Positions 23,727-35,013 of a stretch of 64,000 bases of DNA are shown piece after piece. How positions within the stretch are numbered: position 1 is the first letter of the stretch; every line of letters begins with the position of its first letter. The position numbers were made by a program, and so were the translations under genes. The notes below the pieces were generated by a model. That model was not told the origin of the DNA. It was given only the letters and a program-made list of their open reading frames with translations, and did not search any database. Source of the stretch: Delphinapterus leucas (taxonomy: Eukaryota; Chordata; Mammalia; Artiodactyla; Monodontidae); NCBI RefSeq assembly GCF_002288925.2, contig NW_022098076.1, positions 71,401,858-71,465,857 on the forward strand. The letters run 5' to 3'.

Positions 23727-23945
23727 GCAAGTAAAGGACTTGGCTACATTTAAGATAATGCAGAACAAGTGATGTACCTGAAAGAATGTGAACAAAGAAA
23801 TTATCAGTGTAGAGGGAGACAGGAAAACAAGGTCTTTAGGGAAGTATGCACGAAGATCAGGAGCATTTCCTTAACTCATTCCTGGGACTTAGGCTATACT
23901 TAAGAATAAAATAGAAACACTAAATAAGAGGTCTTATTTAGTAAG

Positions 23946-24300
23946 GTTGGTGCCTTAATTTGAGTAGCTCTAACAAGTTACCATAGACAGGTAGCTTAAA
24001 CAACAAACATCTATTTCTCAGAGGTCTAAAGGCTGGACAGTCTGAGATAGAGCAACTGGCAGATTCGGTGTCTGTTGAAGACTCACTTTCTAGTTCATAG
24101 AAGACTGTGTCCTCACATAGCAGAAAACTGAAAGAGCTCTCTGGGGTCTCTTTTATAAGGGCATGACTCGCATTCAGGAGGGCTCCACTCTCATAGCCTA
24201 ATCACCTCCCAAAGGCTGCACCTCCTAATACCATCACATTGGGGGTTACAATTTCAACATATGAATTTAGGGGGACACAAATATTGTCTGTAACAGTTGG
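23946..24300 (-). mobile_element. Solo LTR of MLT1/MST type (ERVL-MaLR), minus strand
   Basis: The LTR occupies 23951-24295 with TG at its left and CA at its right end. It is flanked by a perfect 5-bp duplication GTTGG (23946-23950 and 24296-24300), the size expected for this retrovirus-like group. Internal text such as CACATTGGGGGTTACAATTT and CAACATATGAATTTAGGGGG is the reversed MaLR LTR consensus. No internal region is attached, so it is a solo LTR left by recombination. Confidence 0.9.
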
Positions 24301-25089
24301 TGACACAGTGAGCCTAGTATGGGCTCTGAGGTTTTAACGTAGGTAATGAAATAATTATGGGCTCTATTAACCATAAAGGGTGTTACAAAGAGTGAGTCTT
24401 TAAAAACCTGCTGAGGAAAATTGCAACGCTAGCAACTTCTTAGTTTTCATGATATAGGAAGCGAGTTGCTCGGTAGGTGAATCCTTTGGAAGGCCTGTCT
24501 AATTAACATATAGGACCTTTGGTGAGATTTACTCCAGAGACTAGCTGATAAACTGTGTGCTGTGTGTATATATGTGTGTTTAATTTAATAATTTGGTTAT
24601 GAATTTTAACTTAGTTCTATCAAAATGTGCTATCAAAAGTATGTCATAGTTTTAAAAAATAAAAGCTCTCCTTGCAAAGCACCTATTCTTTACTTTCTTC
24701 TCAATCTTCAATAGGACCCACTGTGGTAGTTGGATGAGATAAGGTGACTTTATATATTGAAAACCATTTTTGGTCATGGATTTTGTCATATGGAGCCAGA
24801 ACTGTTTGAAAATGAGGTGACAGTGTTGCTCTAACAGGCTCCCGAATTGTTCTATGACTGGGATTATTGCTCCTCCTGGGCAGGAAACCATGACAGGTGG
24901 CTCAACTGATTTACCAGAAGCAGTAATTGTTTAATGTGAAGGCTGTCAAGTTTCATTTTCCTGGTGCTGCTGTGCTTGCAGAAATTTGGCTAGTGAGTTA
25001 GAGAAAAAGTCAACTGGGAGAAGAAATCAATGCTGCTTGAGTGCCACTGCCTATCCTCCAAGACACCTCTTAAAATGCTCTGCCCCTTG
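24301..25089. other. No recognised feature
   Basis: About 0.8 kb. A short GT/TA tract lies near 24560-24580. No gene evidence. Confidence 0.4.
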
Positions 25090-25380
25090 GCTTTTGGTTG
25101 TTCTCTTTAACTCCCTTCCTCAGCTGTCTTGTATTTTACAGTTTTCAATTCAAAGTCCTGCTTGAATGTCTTCAAAATGCACAGGTACCTTAACACTCCC
25201 TGACACCTACTAGATAATTCTACTTGGCTGTCCCACCGGAATCTCAATCTCAATATATCTAAAATTAAACCAATTACCTTCCCTGAAAAATCAGCACCTT
25301 TCCCTGACTTTTATATCCCTGTTAACTGCTGAACCATATATACAACCACTCAGACATGAGCCTTCAGAATAACTTTTGAC
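25090..25380 (+). mobile_element. Probable L2 LINE fragment
   Basis: TCTTGGCTGTCCCACCGG-like text (25229 onward), AATCTCAATATATCTAAAAT, TAAACCAATTACCTTCCC and AGCCTTCAGAATAACTTTTGAC resemble the L2 stretch containing TCTCAAACTTAACATGTCCA and GGAGTCATCCTTGAC. Old and only moderately supported. Confidence 0.45.
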
Positions 25381-26924
25381 AGGATAAAGGGAACTATTTT
25401 GGTGGGAGAGTCAGGAAAACACCCAAAATGAAATTTATAGTACACAAAACATAGGTGCCTTCTACATTTTACTCTGCCTAATAAATAGATTTAAATACGT
25501 TGCTTACACCAGGCTATGCCCCAAAGTTAGTTATGAAGTTCAAGGTAATTCTCAAAAATCTTTAATTTCTTAACTGTCTGAGCTATTTTCAGTGCTAGTA
25601 AATCAGAAGGTTAGAATAAAGAAACATGAGCATTGAAGAGTAAGAATCTGCCAAATTTTACAATACTGTTGATGGAAGAGGGTGCCCCAAGAGTAAATAT
25701 TTGTTTTAAATATCTTGGCAGACATCCCCTGATAGTAAAGAGGGATGCATTCATCTATCATGATTTTATTATGCTAACCGTTTGGACCATCAAAACTTCT
25801 CCTCCAATTAGTCATCTCTCTGATAATTCTTTCCACATAAACGTAATATAACAGGCAGGCATCAAAACAAATGGAGATAATGCCATACACTACAAGGTAT
25901 CATGAGGATTTAACCAGGGATCCTAGATGAGTTGAAGCTAAGAGCTGGATACACCTGGTGTGTGGCATAAACAATGCATATGTACCCTGACCACAATCAA
26001 CAACTTCACCATATCTGTTTGCCAACTCCACTGTTTCTGTGGGTGCTTGGAGTGCGGTCTGATACTGTCCAGAGGCACGCAGTGCCTTATGTCTCTATGT
26101 TTCACATTAAATTGACATCAGCTTGAGACGTCACCCAGCAGTTTGAGAGGCAGTCAAGTAACCTTAAAGTTCCTACCTCTACATCTGGATCATTGAAGTA
26201 CTATGGGACTAAGCCAGTGCAAAAAGGTAATTTGGTACTTCCACTTTCAAGAGGTAGGTGCCCTGGCATCTCTCAGACTGTAGCTGCTATCACTGCCATT
26301 GTACTTTGCTGCTTCATGGGGCAGGGACTGGATGCTGGTTCTCCACTATCTGCCCAGATCTGCACTTCTGAGGCCAAGAAAAACCCTGCCCAGGCAAGCC
26401 TGGTCCTTCAAGAGAAGACTACTGCCCAGTATCCCTACTTTTTCTGAGCCAAGCTTACCCACATGTAACCCATGCCCTGGCTCCCAAGGCTGCAGCTCAA
26501 GGCACCCTGTTCCTTCAGTCCTGTACATAACCTTCCTCATCTCAGTCCCACCTCTCATCCAGCATAGGTGTAGACCTCTGCCCTGACTGAAACTGAAACC
26601 ATTCTCTCTCTTCCCAAGGTTGTGTTTCCATCCCAGGGACAAACTACTTTGCTTTTTTGCCCACCTCTTCCTTTTCTATGGTAACAATTTGAACTATCTA
26701 TCAGAATCTCAAGATCTCAGCCTTCAGAAACTCAAAAGGGCCTGTATACCTTCCTTTAGGGACACAAAGGACCCAGGTCTTAGACACACAAATTTCTGTT
26801 TACCTTCCCATATTGAATAATTTCCATTCTTCCTAATGTGCAACCCCATCTCAAGAACAGATTGGAGGTCTTCTTCCTGCAGCAGAGATCAAACAAAACA
26901 AACAAAAGAACAATACACACACAA
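25381..26924. other. No recognised feature; GC-richer patch at 26200-26640
   Basis: The patch at 26200-26640 is clearly less AT-rich than its flanks and holds overlapping open frames of 84-98 codons on both strands. None has a recognisable motif, and the C/T-rich text could be an unrecognised old LTR or LINE. Confidence 0.35.
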
Positions 26925-27002
26925 GTTAATTTCTAAATGGGTCACCATGCTACAGAGATATAAGAGCATCTAATGTTAATTTCTAAATGGGTCGCACTGC
27001 TA
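26925..27002. repeat. 50-bp-period direct repeat
   Basis: GTTAATTTCTAAATGGGTC begins at 26925 and again at 26975, each followed by a short shared stretch (CACCATGCTAC versus GCACTGCTAC). Confidence 0.9.
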
Positions 27003-28129
27003 CTGGTGTGTGACAAATCTGGGGCAGGTAACAGAAGCTAAATTGCAGGGATAAAAGGAAAGTATTTGGAAATGACCCACCATGAGTTAAAAAGTCAGCT
27101 GAAGATCTGCACTTAACAGAAGAGTCGGTAGACACTGGTAGTTTGGGGGTAGTTTTTAGCTAATTTGGGCCAACCTTTTGGCTTTGCACCCTGGGAAAGA
27201 AAACGTGTTGTGGAGTGCGTGTGGGTGGGTGGGTGTTTTGAACAAAGCAAACCATTTTAAAAAGCTTTTACCCATCAGGCCTAAGCCAACTCTAATATGG
27301 GAATAAAACACAGGGAAAGTGATAGCATTTTCCTACAGCAGGACTGAAGATAAGGTGTGGGTCCCAGAACAACCGTGAAGGTTCAGTAATAGACAGCTCG
27401 TGGCAGCAGGGGCAAGAGGTAGCAGGAGGCAAACCAAGGGTAGCACTCTGGTGTAGTGTGCCATTGTCTAAGGGGGTTCAGAATGATGGAGGAGCAAACT
27501 CAGCAGGCACCGGGGCAAAGGCAATCCCGCAGGCAAATTGAAAGTGGCAGTTTGAGCAAATTCACCTCCACAGCAGCAACCAAAGAGTCTTTCCAAAGTC
27601 ATACAACTGAAAACTAAGATGTAGGCTCCTGCTAACTAAGTCATGAAATAGGTTGTAGGGACTCCTAGAGAGAGGTCATAAAAGGGGAGAAACAGTAAGT
27701 ACTTGAGGTCTTGGCACCATGCAAGTGGGGGTTAAGGTTAAGGTGACACCAGTATTCTGACCAAACAATAAAATGATTTATTTGAACCCACAAACAGGTG
27801 AAGGCTGGTGACATAATTTTTACATATTTAAATATCCCTAACAAGATAGAATTTAAGCAAACTTTCATTAGTTTACCTCCTCTGTGACATTCTTTCCTTG
27901 CAAGTTGTCAGGGGTGTGTGTGTGCATGTGCGTGTGCTTGTGCGTGTGTGTATTAGTTTGGTTGTCAGCTGTTCTGAACTGAATTACTTCTGGCTAAACT
28001 GGTAAAATTATTAGTTTTTAGGACTTCCAGGCCTGAGAATCCAAATCTGGAGCCATTGTAAACCAAGGGTCATTCACACAGTGTGCATGAGCTATCCAGT
28101 GACTCTGCTTTCATAATTTACCTTTAATT
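27003..28129. other. No recognised feature; GT-rich tract
   Basis: About 1.1 kb. A (GT)n-like tract with GC interruptions lies at 27911-27951. No gene evidence. Confidence 0.4.
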
Positions 28130-28545
28130 CATTTTCTCCATGTCCTACTGTCAAAATCATAATCCAGATCCTCATTAACTCCCATTTCTCTGTCCAGTGA
28201 ATCTCATACACTGCTTCCATTATGTCTTTTCTAGCTCCATTATGTCTACCTGGGATGCCTCTAAATCCTACCCATATTTCAAGGACCAGCTCAACTATTA
28301 CTTCCTTCATGAAGATTTTCCACATCACCCGCCCAGAAATTAACTATCCCTTCCAGGAAGTCTTAAGGCTGTTTATTTATGTTACATAAATGGGGCTTCT
28401 TTACCTCCTTGTTTGCCAGTTAGTGTGTATGTGTGTGTGTGTGTATATTACCTTACATAGTAATTACTTGGAAAGTTCTAAGGACAAGGACCGCATCTTT
28501 ACATCCTGGCACAGTGTTCCTCACTCATGTTAAACCTTCCTCCCA
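28130..28545 (+). mobile_element. L2 LINE fragment
   Basis: AAGGACCAGCTCAACTATTAC, TTCCTTCATGAAGATTTTCC, TTCTAAGGACAAGGACCGC and CCTGGCACAGTGTTCC follow the L2 3' consensus order, with a (TG)n tract inserted at 28423-28445. Confidence 0.65.
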
Positions 28546-29369
28546 CCCTGTTTGCCACCGATCTCAGGCTGCCAGCTGCAATTTTATTACTTTGTTTTTC
28601 TCTTAGGGCAATTCTTAATATATATGTTAGCTACATGTCATATTCATAAAAAATATGGGAGGTTTGAAAGGGAACAAGATTAGAAAAGACTATTTGATTT
28701 GCACCAAAGCATGGGTTCCCTCACTCAGGAATGTATTTGACCCTTCAAATCCCCTAACTTTTTTCAATTCTTTTCAAATGCCCCCCATTATCCAAAAGCC
28801 TTGGAAAAAACATAAAATAGTGATAAATGAGTTTCCCCACTGGTTCCCACATTATTCTCTTTTCACCTAGGCTTTCCACCTCTTGAACAATATCTGATGA
28901 ACACCATGTTGATGACATACAAGTAGATAATTCAACATCAGCCAAACAAAGTCAAAACTAAATAAGTCAAGCTTTCATGTCAATGTTGCAAATTATACTA
29001 TGGCTAAAAAAGTCCTTTAAGTACCAATTAGTTAAGTTAACCATTGCTTAAAGCTTAAGGAGGGCCAATCTTCATGGTCTTTCAACAGGCAGGTGCAACT
29101 GTGCCACTAATCATTCCATCGGTATTTGCACAAGTAAGGCCTCTACAGTACTGCCAAATTCAATTCTATAATTCAAGTAGACAAAAAAATAAGATAAGTG
29201 AAATTGATTTCACAAAAGGACAATATATCTCATAGGCATGGGCTCAGAAATGAAACAATTTTTATTCAAGTTTCACTCATTCAAGTTATTAGCTATTTGA
29301 TCCTGAGCCATCAAAAACAGAATCTAAGGTGGCCTCATTCCAATTTCTAGTAAGCCCCACTTACTAAGT
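28546..29369. other. No recognised feature
   Basis: AT-rich unique-looking sequence. Confidence 0.4.
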
Positions 29370-29530
29370 ATGTGACATTGATCATACTATATTGTGCTCT
29401 GGTTTTCTCATCTGGAGATGAAAACTATCTACCTCATAGAGTTATCTGCAGAATTAAATAAAATAATCCATATAAAGCTAAAAATGTCTAGGCCAGAGTT
29501 AGTGCTCATTAAATGTTAGCTATTATTTTT
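29370..29530 (+). mobile_element. MIR SINE
   Basis: TGACATTGATC, TTTTCTCATCTGGAGATGAAA, CTACCTCATAGAGTTATCTG and TAGTGCTCATTAAATGTTAG follow MIR core and tail in order. Confidence 0.75.
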
Positions 29531-30199
29531 ATGTGGTAACTCATACATTTATGCTAATACTGTGTCTATAACTAAAAAATAAAACTGATGAAAATGAAAA
29601 TATCAACTATGCATTTTATTCCAGAGACTAAACTGTGAAGAACAAAAGGATAAACAAGCATGCATCTAAAAGCCCGCAATGATTTTCTAGGAGTCAAACG
29701 TTTCAAATTTTGTGTTCACTTACTTTGGCTTAGAACATATGACTCTACCGTAAATGCTAATAGTCTGTGATCTTGAATAATATCAGCATGTAAACATGCC
29801 TGGTGATTCTGAGTCCCAACTAAGAAAACAATATTGGAAATTTGCACAGGGACTAAAGTCTTAGCACAGTCTCAGTTGTACATCTGTGACAAATCAAGCT
29901 AATGAAAGACAGCAGATTTTCACAGCAACTCAAATTCCTATGATCTTGCATTCAGTGCTCTCTGCTACAAACAATAACCCCAGTTCAGCCATTATATCCT
30001 CATTTTCTGGAAACTTACAAATGTATGGATGATTCACTGAATTTTTTTCATTTTCTATCTGAATATGTTGGTGTCATTCAGGGTAGACACAGAGTAAAGC
30101 TCCTAAACGACTTACTGATGGGGATAAGAAGCATTTAAATAAACAATTTATATTCCAGATCACATGGGTACCTTTTTAAAAGAGAGCAAGTGAAAACAT

Positions 30200-30500
30200 T
30201 AAAGAACAAAATTTCCATCTCCTCTTATTATTAATTGAAATGCTTTTCATTAATGGTGATAGAATAAACACATTTACTAGTCAGATGGCTAAGTGTCCAT
30301 TATCAAGTGCTGATAAGTTGCAAGAAATTGCCCTTCCTAGTGCAGTGTAACCTGAATGCTTTCTGCACTTCCACCAGCTCAGATAAGGTGCACCAAATTA
30401 TCTTTCCAACTGCAGTTGTGTCACCTGAATGCAATTAACACCTTATTAAGTGTTAAGGCATTTCTGCAGGTAATAAATTAGTCATGGCTCAGTACCTCAC
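30200..30500. promoter_or_regulatory. Candidate non-coding regulatory element
   Basis: The segment is repeat-free and dense in sites typical of enhancers: GATAAG twice, E-box CACCTG (30422-30427), several ATTA cores, and the 7-bp inverted repeat TTAACAC / GTGTTAA at 30435-30441 and 30450-30456. Its core is an 80%-identical tandem duplication. Function is inference only; no coding potential is seen. Confidence 0.3.
30310..30432. repeat. Diverged tandem duplication, 70-bp period
   Basis: Copy 1 (30310-30359) and copy 2 (30380-30432) align with 40 of 50 identical bases and one 3-nt gap. Shared landmarks in order are GATAAG, TGCA, AAATT, TTCC, TGCAGT and CCTGAATGC. Confidence 0.85.
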
Positions 30501-31714
30501 AATACTTCTTTAGTACGGTACTTGATACATTCACTGTAGGCTATGGACATGCTAAAAACAAATTCTTTATAGCAATACAATTACAGGGATAATTTTATAT
30601 TTGTCTTAGTGATGCTGACTGCACGAGCAGTCAGAGGGTGTAAATCAAAGATGTCTCTTTTTGTGACCACAGGGCTTCTTCTGGATTCAGGCAAAATTTA
30701 GTGCCAGAAAGCTGATAAGTGTATTTCTGGAATTTTTATTAAATTTAAGTCACTAAACCATTTCTTTATAAATTTTGTTCCCACTTTCTTTCCTACACTG
30801 AAAATCTTAAGATATAAAAAATTAACTATAATCATGCTAATTAAAAAATTACAAGTGAATGTGGAGCAGCTCTTAATATTTAAAATACATGAGTAATTTT
30901 AAAATTTTATATCCACTTTATATAAATAAAAACTTCACTCATTTGAAAAAATCCCTCTTCCATTTTAGTTCTACAAGTTAAAGTCCACATATTAACAACT
31001 TGTTCCATGAAGAAGAATGAATGGATGAAATATCCTTATTAAAAAATAAAAATATAAATATTGATAATTAAATAGGTTTTACCCCCACACACACAAATTT
31101 TTAGATAATCTCTTTTTGCATTTCTTCTGAGATTCATGTTTTCTACCTGTTTTCTTTCCCTTCCCCTAAAGAATCATCATCAATGATTGAAGGCCTGCAC
31201 AGAATTTGTACTTTGTAACAACATCGGTTCTTCCAAGGGAACCGGAGAACCTTTCCTGGGTTCAGATGATAGAAGTTATAAGATACTTGATTTCTTCACT
31301 AAATACGAGCTCTAGTTCTCCTGCTATAGAAGTGAGTTTTCAGTACATATGCACACATGAGTAAAAAATTCAAGTTATTTGCGAGTAAGCAACTCTTTGG
31401 ACTTTGCCTGCATATACTGTTAAAATGTAAGCGATGATTTTTTTTTTCCTTTCCTTGTCGGGAAACTAGGCCCTCGTATTAAGTGCCACATAAATAGCTA
31501 ATTGGGTAGAATGATCAGAAGATTACATAAACCACTTCTCAGGTAGGAACCTCTGAGACAAGCTACAGAGGAATGTGGGTCAAATGTTTCTTCATCGTTT
31601 TCTATGCATATGAAATTAATATTGATATTTCTTAATGAACTCCAGATTGGCAATTTTCAACTTTCCTATTAAACTACAAATCAGACCATGATCACAAAAT
31701 CTATTAGAAGGTTA

Positions 31715-31825
31715 AGATCACTCTAGTCCACTTCCTCATAATACAGCTGAGAAATTAAAATCTAAACAGGTTAAATGACTTGCTCAAAGTCACATAGTGA
31801 GAACCCAGATCTTATGATGTCTCAT
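31715..31825 (-). mobile_element. MIR SINE fragment
   Basis: CCTCATAATACAGCTGAGAAA, GGTTAAATGACTTGCTCAAA and GTCACATAGTGAGAACCCAG are the reversed MIR core in order. Confidence 0.75.
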
Positions 31826-32819
31826 CTGGAGCATTAGGGGGACTGGGGTGGTGGTGCATGTACCTTCTGAATAAACTTTGGGTGCAATGTTCCATTATTT
31901 GTTTTTAAGAGTGGAACCTGGTAGATTAAAGCATATTTTTATATACTATACACAGCATTTCCTAAGTTTAATACTGATTTTGTTTTGAGCCACATTACAG
32001 TAGCTAGAACAGTAAAAATACTTTCCCTATATTGGGACATTTTTATTCTATATGAGCTTTCAGAATACTTCTCCATCTTTTATTTTTTATTTTTCTGATA
32101 TGTTAGGAGTAAGCCAATAGATTTCTCATGAAGTTTCAGCATTATTAAAATTGTTCTTACAACTTGCAATTTTAGGTCAGTTTTGCCTCATATGATTTAT
32201 CAAATCCTAAAATTAACTGAAATTAAACTATAAATGCCGTGTGTGACCCTTTCTTTTTTATCAAAATATAAAGCCTTCCGTAAAATAATATAAAGAATAG
32301 TTGAAGACATCTATGAAAAAAAGACATCATTTAAGTAACAGTCATAAAATACTAAGAAAAAACTTTTTTAAAAAGATTCTGTAACTTTTACAGTTATGGC
32401 TGTTTTACATTATAATTTTCTATAATGCTCAAATAATGAGGTTTAAATAGTATTTTTTAAAATAGCCCTTTAGTTGCAGTTAGTTCAAAATTGAGTTAAG
32501 GAACGCTATGCTTCAGAATTAGTATATAATTATTCCTTTGGGTCAATGGTATGTTTCCCACAGAGCAATCACTGGTGACTACAGGAATGATTAGTTATAT
32601 ACTAAACAGATGCCTTTATCTATTTCTACTCTCAGTACTGTCCTTTGACTACAACTCTTAAGATTTGATAAAGAACAAAGATTAAGACTGTTCTATTGAA
32701 TGTCCAAGATAAGATGCCCATATTACTGCCAACATACTATTAATCAATTTATGAATGAAAATATACACTGACTACGGTTGAGGGCTATTTTTCTGTACAA
32801 TGATTATCTTCCCCATTGT

Positions 32820-33005
32820 TGATGTAATTGCACTTCTAGAAATATATATTACGGAAATCAAGACATAGTCAAATATTAATGAAAAAAAGTCTTAAAGTAT
32901 TTATTGTAGCATTATCTAAAATAAGCAACAGATGGAAAAAAAAAGATCCTTAGAAGTCAGAGAATTATTGACAAGTAAATCATGGCACATAGTTCTGCTT
33001 TATTA
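32820..33005 (+). mobile_element. Old L1 3' fragment
   Basis: TGCACTTCTAGAAATATATA, TATTTATTGTAGCATTATC, AAATAAGCAACAGATGG and AATCATGGCACATAG match the order of an old L1M 3' region. Low identity. Confidence 0.45.
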
Positions 33006-33164
33006 CTTTTGCTTATTTTTCAAGTTATCCTTAATGAATACCTATTACTTTTATCATTCTAAATGAAGGCTTTAGAATATTTTTAAAATGTCATTTTGAC
33101 AAAACTAAAATTTAAGGGTTCAAGAGAACCACAATACTACATGTATCATTGCCAGAAGCTAAGT

Positions 33165-33755
33165 TGTGAATGTATGCTGAGACAGATTGTATTTTCCAAA
33201 GAGGGCCACTGCAATATATGTCATGTCACGTGCTCTATTACAACATGACATCTAGTAGTGAGGTCTTAGTCCCCTCCCCTTGAAACCTGGCTGACATTTG
33301 TGAGCACATCTACCAACAGAGTACACTGAAACAAGAGTACCTTGAAATCTTTATGATTTCCGAGTCTAGGTCATAAATATGCCATGCGTGTCCACCTTGG
33401 CTTTTTCTTTTTTTAAGAATGATCTTTCTTCAAAGTCTGCCACCACACTATGAGGAAATCCAATCTAACGCATGTGCAGATACCACATGTTTATGCCTTA
33501 TTTAGATGCTCTGGCCAACAGCTCCAGCTAAGGTCCCCCAAAATAGTCAACATCAACCACCAGACATGTGAATAAACAAGCCTAGAGATGAATCCATCTC
33601 CCAGCTATCGAATCATCTTTCATTGAATTTTCCCAGTTGAGGCCCCAATCTGCACCCTTTCTGAACTCTTGAAACACATAATCTGTGATCAATAAAATGG
33701 CTATTGTTTTGCACCACTAAGAACAGGCTGGTTTGTTTTACATCAATAAATATTA
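33165..33755 (+). mobile_element. MLT1-like LTR (ERVL-MaLR)
   Basis: In order: GTATTTTCCAAAGAGGGCCA, TCCCCTCCCCTTGAAACCTGG, ACCAACAGAGTACACTGAA, CATCAACCACCAGACATGTG, GTTGAGGCCCC, then the 3' end CAATAAAATGGCTATTGTTTT. This is an MLT1-type LTR on the plus strand, including the polyadenylation signal. Diverged, with ragged ends and no clear TSD. Confidence 0.8.
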
Positions 33756-34514
33756 GGAACATATGTCTCTTCCAAAGAGAAACAGTTACTTTCCACTAAA
33801 AGAGAAGAAATGAGAAATTACTAAGGCATTCAACTCTCCAAATACCCAAGAGAGCAAATAAAAAGTTTGCAAACATCGCTATGAATTAATAAAAATAAAA
33901 TTTATATGCTTAAAAGAATCAAACCTTCTTGCTTTAAATGCTTAGAATCAAAATTGAATTTTCAGAAAATACTTGAGTGTTTGTGAATTCTTTGTAAAAG
34001 AAAAGTCATCAAACTTCACTCTGAATGTTGAAGACCTTGACTTCAGCCTCAAGTACCCATAACAAAGACTAACTACCAAAATAGGAGAAAGGAGAAACAC
34101 TATGTTTTCACTTTGATTGAGAATATGTACAGTAGTACATAAGAAAATGCTACAATGAAATAAAACATAAGAGTTCTTGAGAATGAAATCTACTTAAAAA
34201 AATCTTTTAAATATAAACTTAAACTACATTTCCTAAGACACCAGAGTCACAAGATGAATAAAATGCAAAAATATTTTAGTACTACCATAATGAGGAATTA
34301 CAATATCTGATAATCCAGCTTCCAACAGATTAACATGGAACAGGGATATTATTTGCTATGAATGTGTCATCTGACACTCTGTAATACAATCTGAGTATAA
34401 TACACTTGTTCCTTTAAGTTAGTGATTTTTGTTCCATCTGGACACATAAATGTCAGAAGAAGCAGAACAGACTAATTAAATAGTTCTTTGTTATAATAGA
34501 ATTCTAAGATAAAA
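33756..34514. other. No recognised feature
   Basis: AT-rich sequence between the LTR and the L2/L1 nest. Confidence 0.4.
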
Positions 34515-34638
34515 GGTCATTAAATCATTCATTCATACAGTAAGATACATATTTAATAAAGATTAGGTACAGGGTATTAAGAGACATCTAACAAGCCTTC
34601 GGCTGGGAATAGGAGGGAAAGCTTCAGATTGGTTTCTT
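34515..34638 (-). mobile_element. L2-like fragment, left part of an interrupted element
   Basis: CATTCATTCATACAGTAAG, then ATATTTAATAAAGATTAGG, resembles the reversed L2 terminus. It runs into GCTTCAGATTGGTTTCTT. With the L1 removed, this text continues into AAAAGAGGTAATGTCTAAG and the L2 sequence at 41923-42910. Confidence 0.6.
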
Positions 34639-35013
34639 TTAAAAAAAAAAAACACAACTTTATTGGAGTATAATTGCTTTACAATGGTGTGTTACTTTCT
34701 GCTTCATAACAAAGTGAATCACCTGTACATATACAAATATATATCTCCATATCTCCTCCCTCTTGCGTCTCCCTCCCACCCTCCATATCCCACCCCTCTA
34801 GGTGGTCACAAAGCACCGAGCTGATTTCCCTGTCCTACACAGCTGCTTCCCACTAGCTATTTTACATTTGGTAGTGTATATATGTCCATGCCACTCTTTC
34901 ATTTTGTCCCAGCTTACCCTTCCCGCTTCCTGTGTCCTCAAGTCCATTCTCTACGCCTACGTCTATATTCCTGTCCTGCCCCTAGGTTCTTCAGAACCTT
35001 TTTTTTTTTTTTT
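34639..35013 (-). other. L1 3' UTR and tail
   Basis: On the L1 strand it contains the G-rich tract (seen on plus as CTCCCTCCCACCCTCC at about 34770) and ends with AATAAA (plus TTTATT, 34659-34664), then GTTGTG, a run of twelve T and four A. A conventional long poly(A) tail is therefore absent on the L1 strand. A homologous 3' end is present at 23566-23726. Confidence 0.85.

Larger units (their letters stand above)
29531..31714. other. Repeat-poor segment
   Basis: About 2.2 kb with no repeat I can name and no gene. It contains the diverged tandem duplication at 30310-30432 and a CA-type tract near 31085-31095. Confidence 0.45.
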
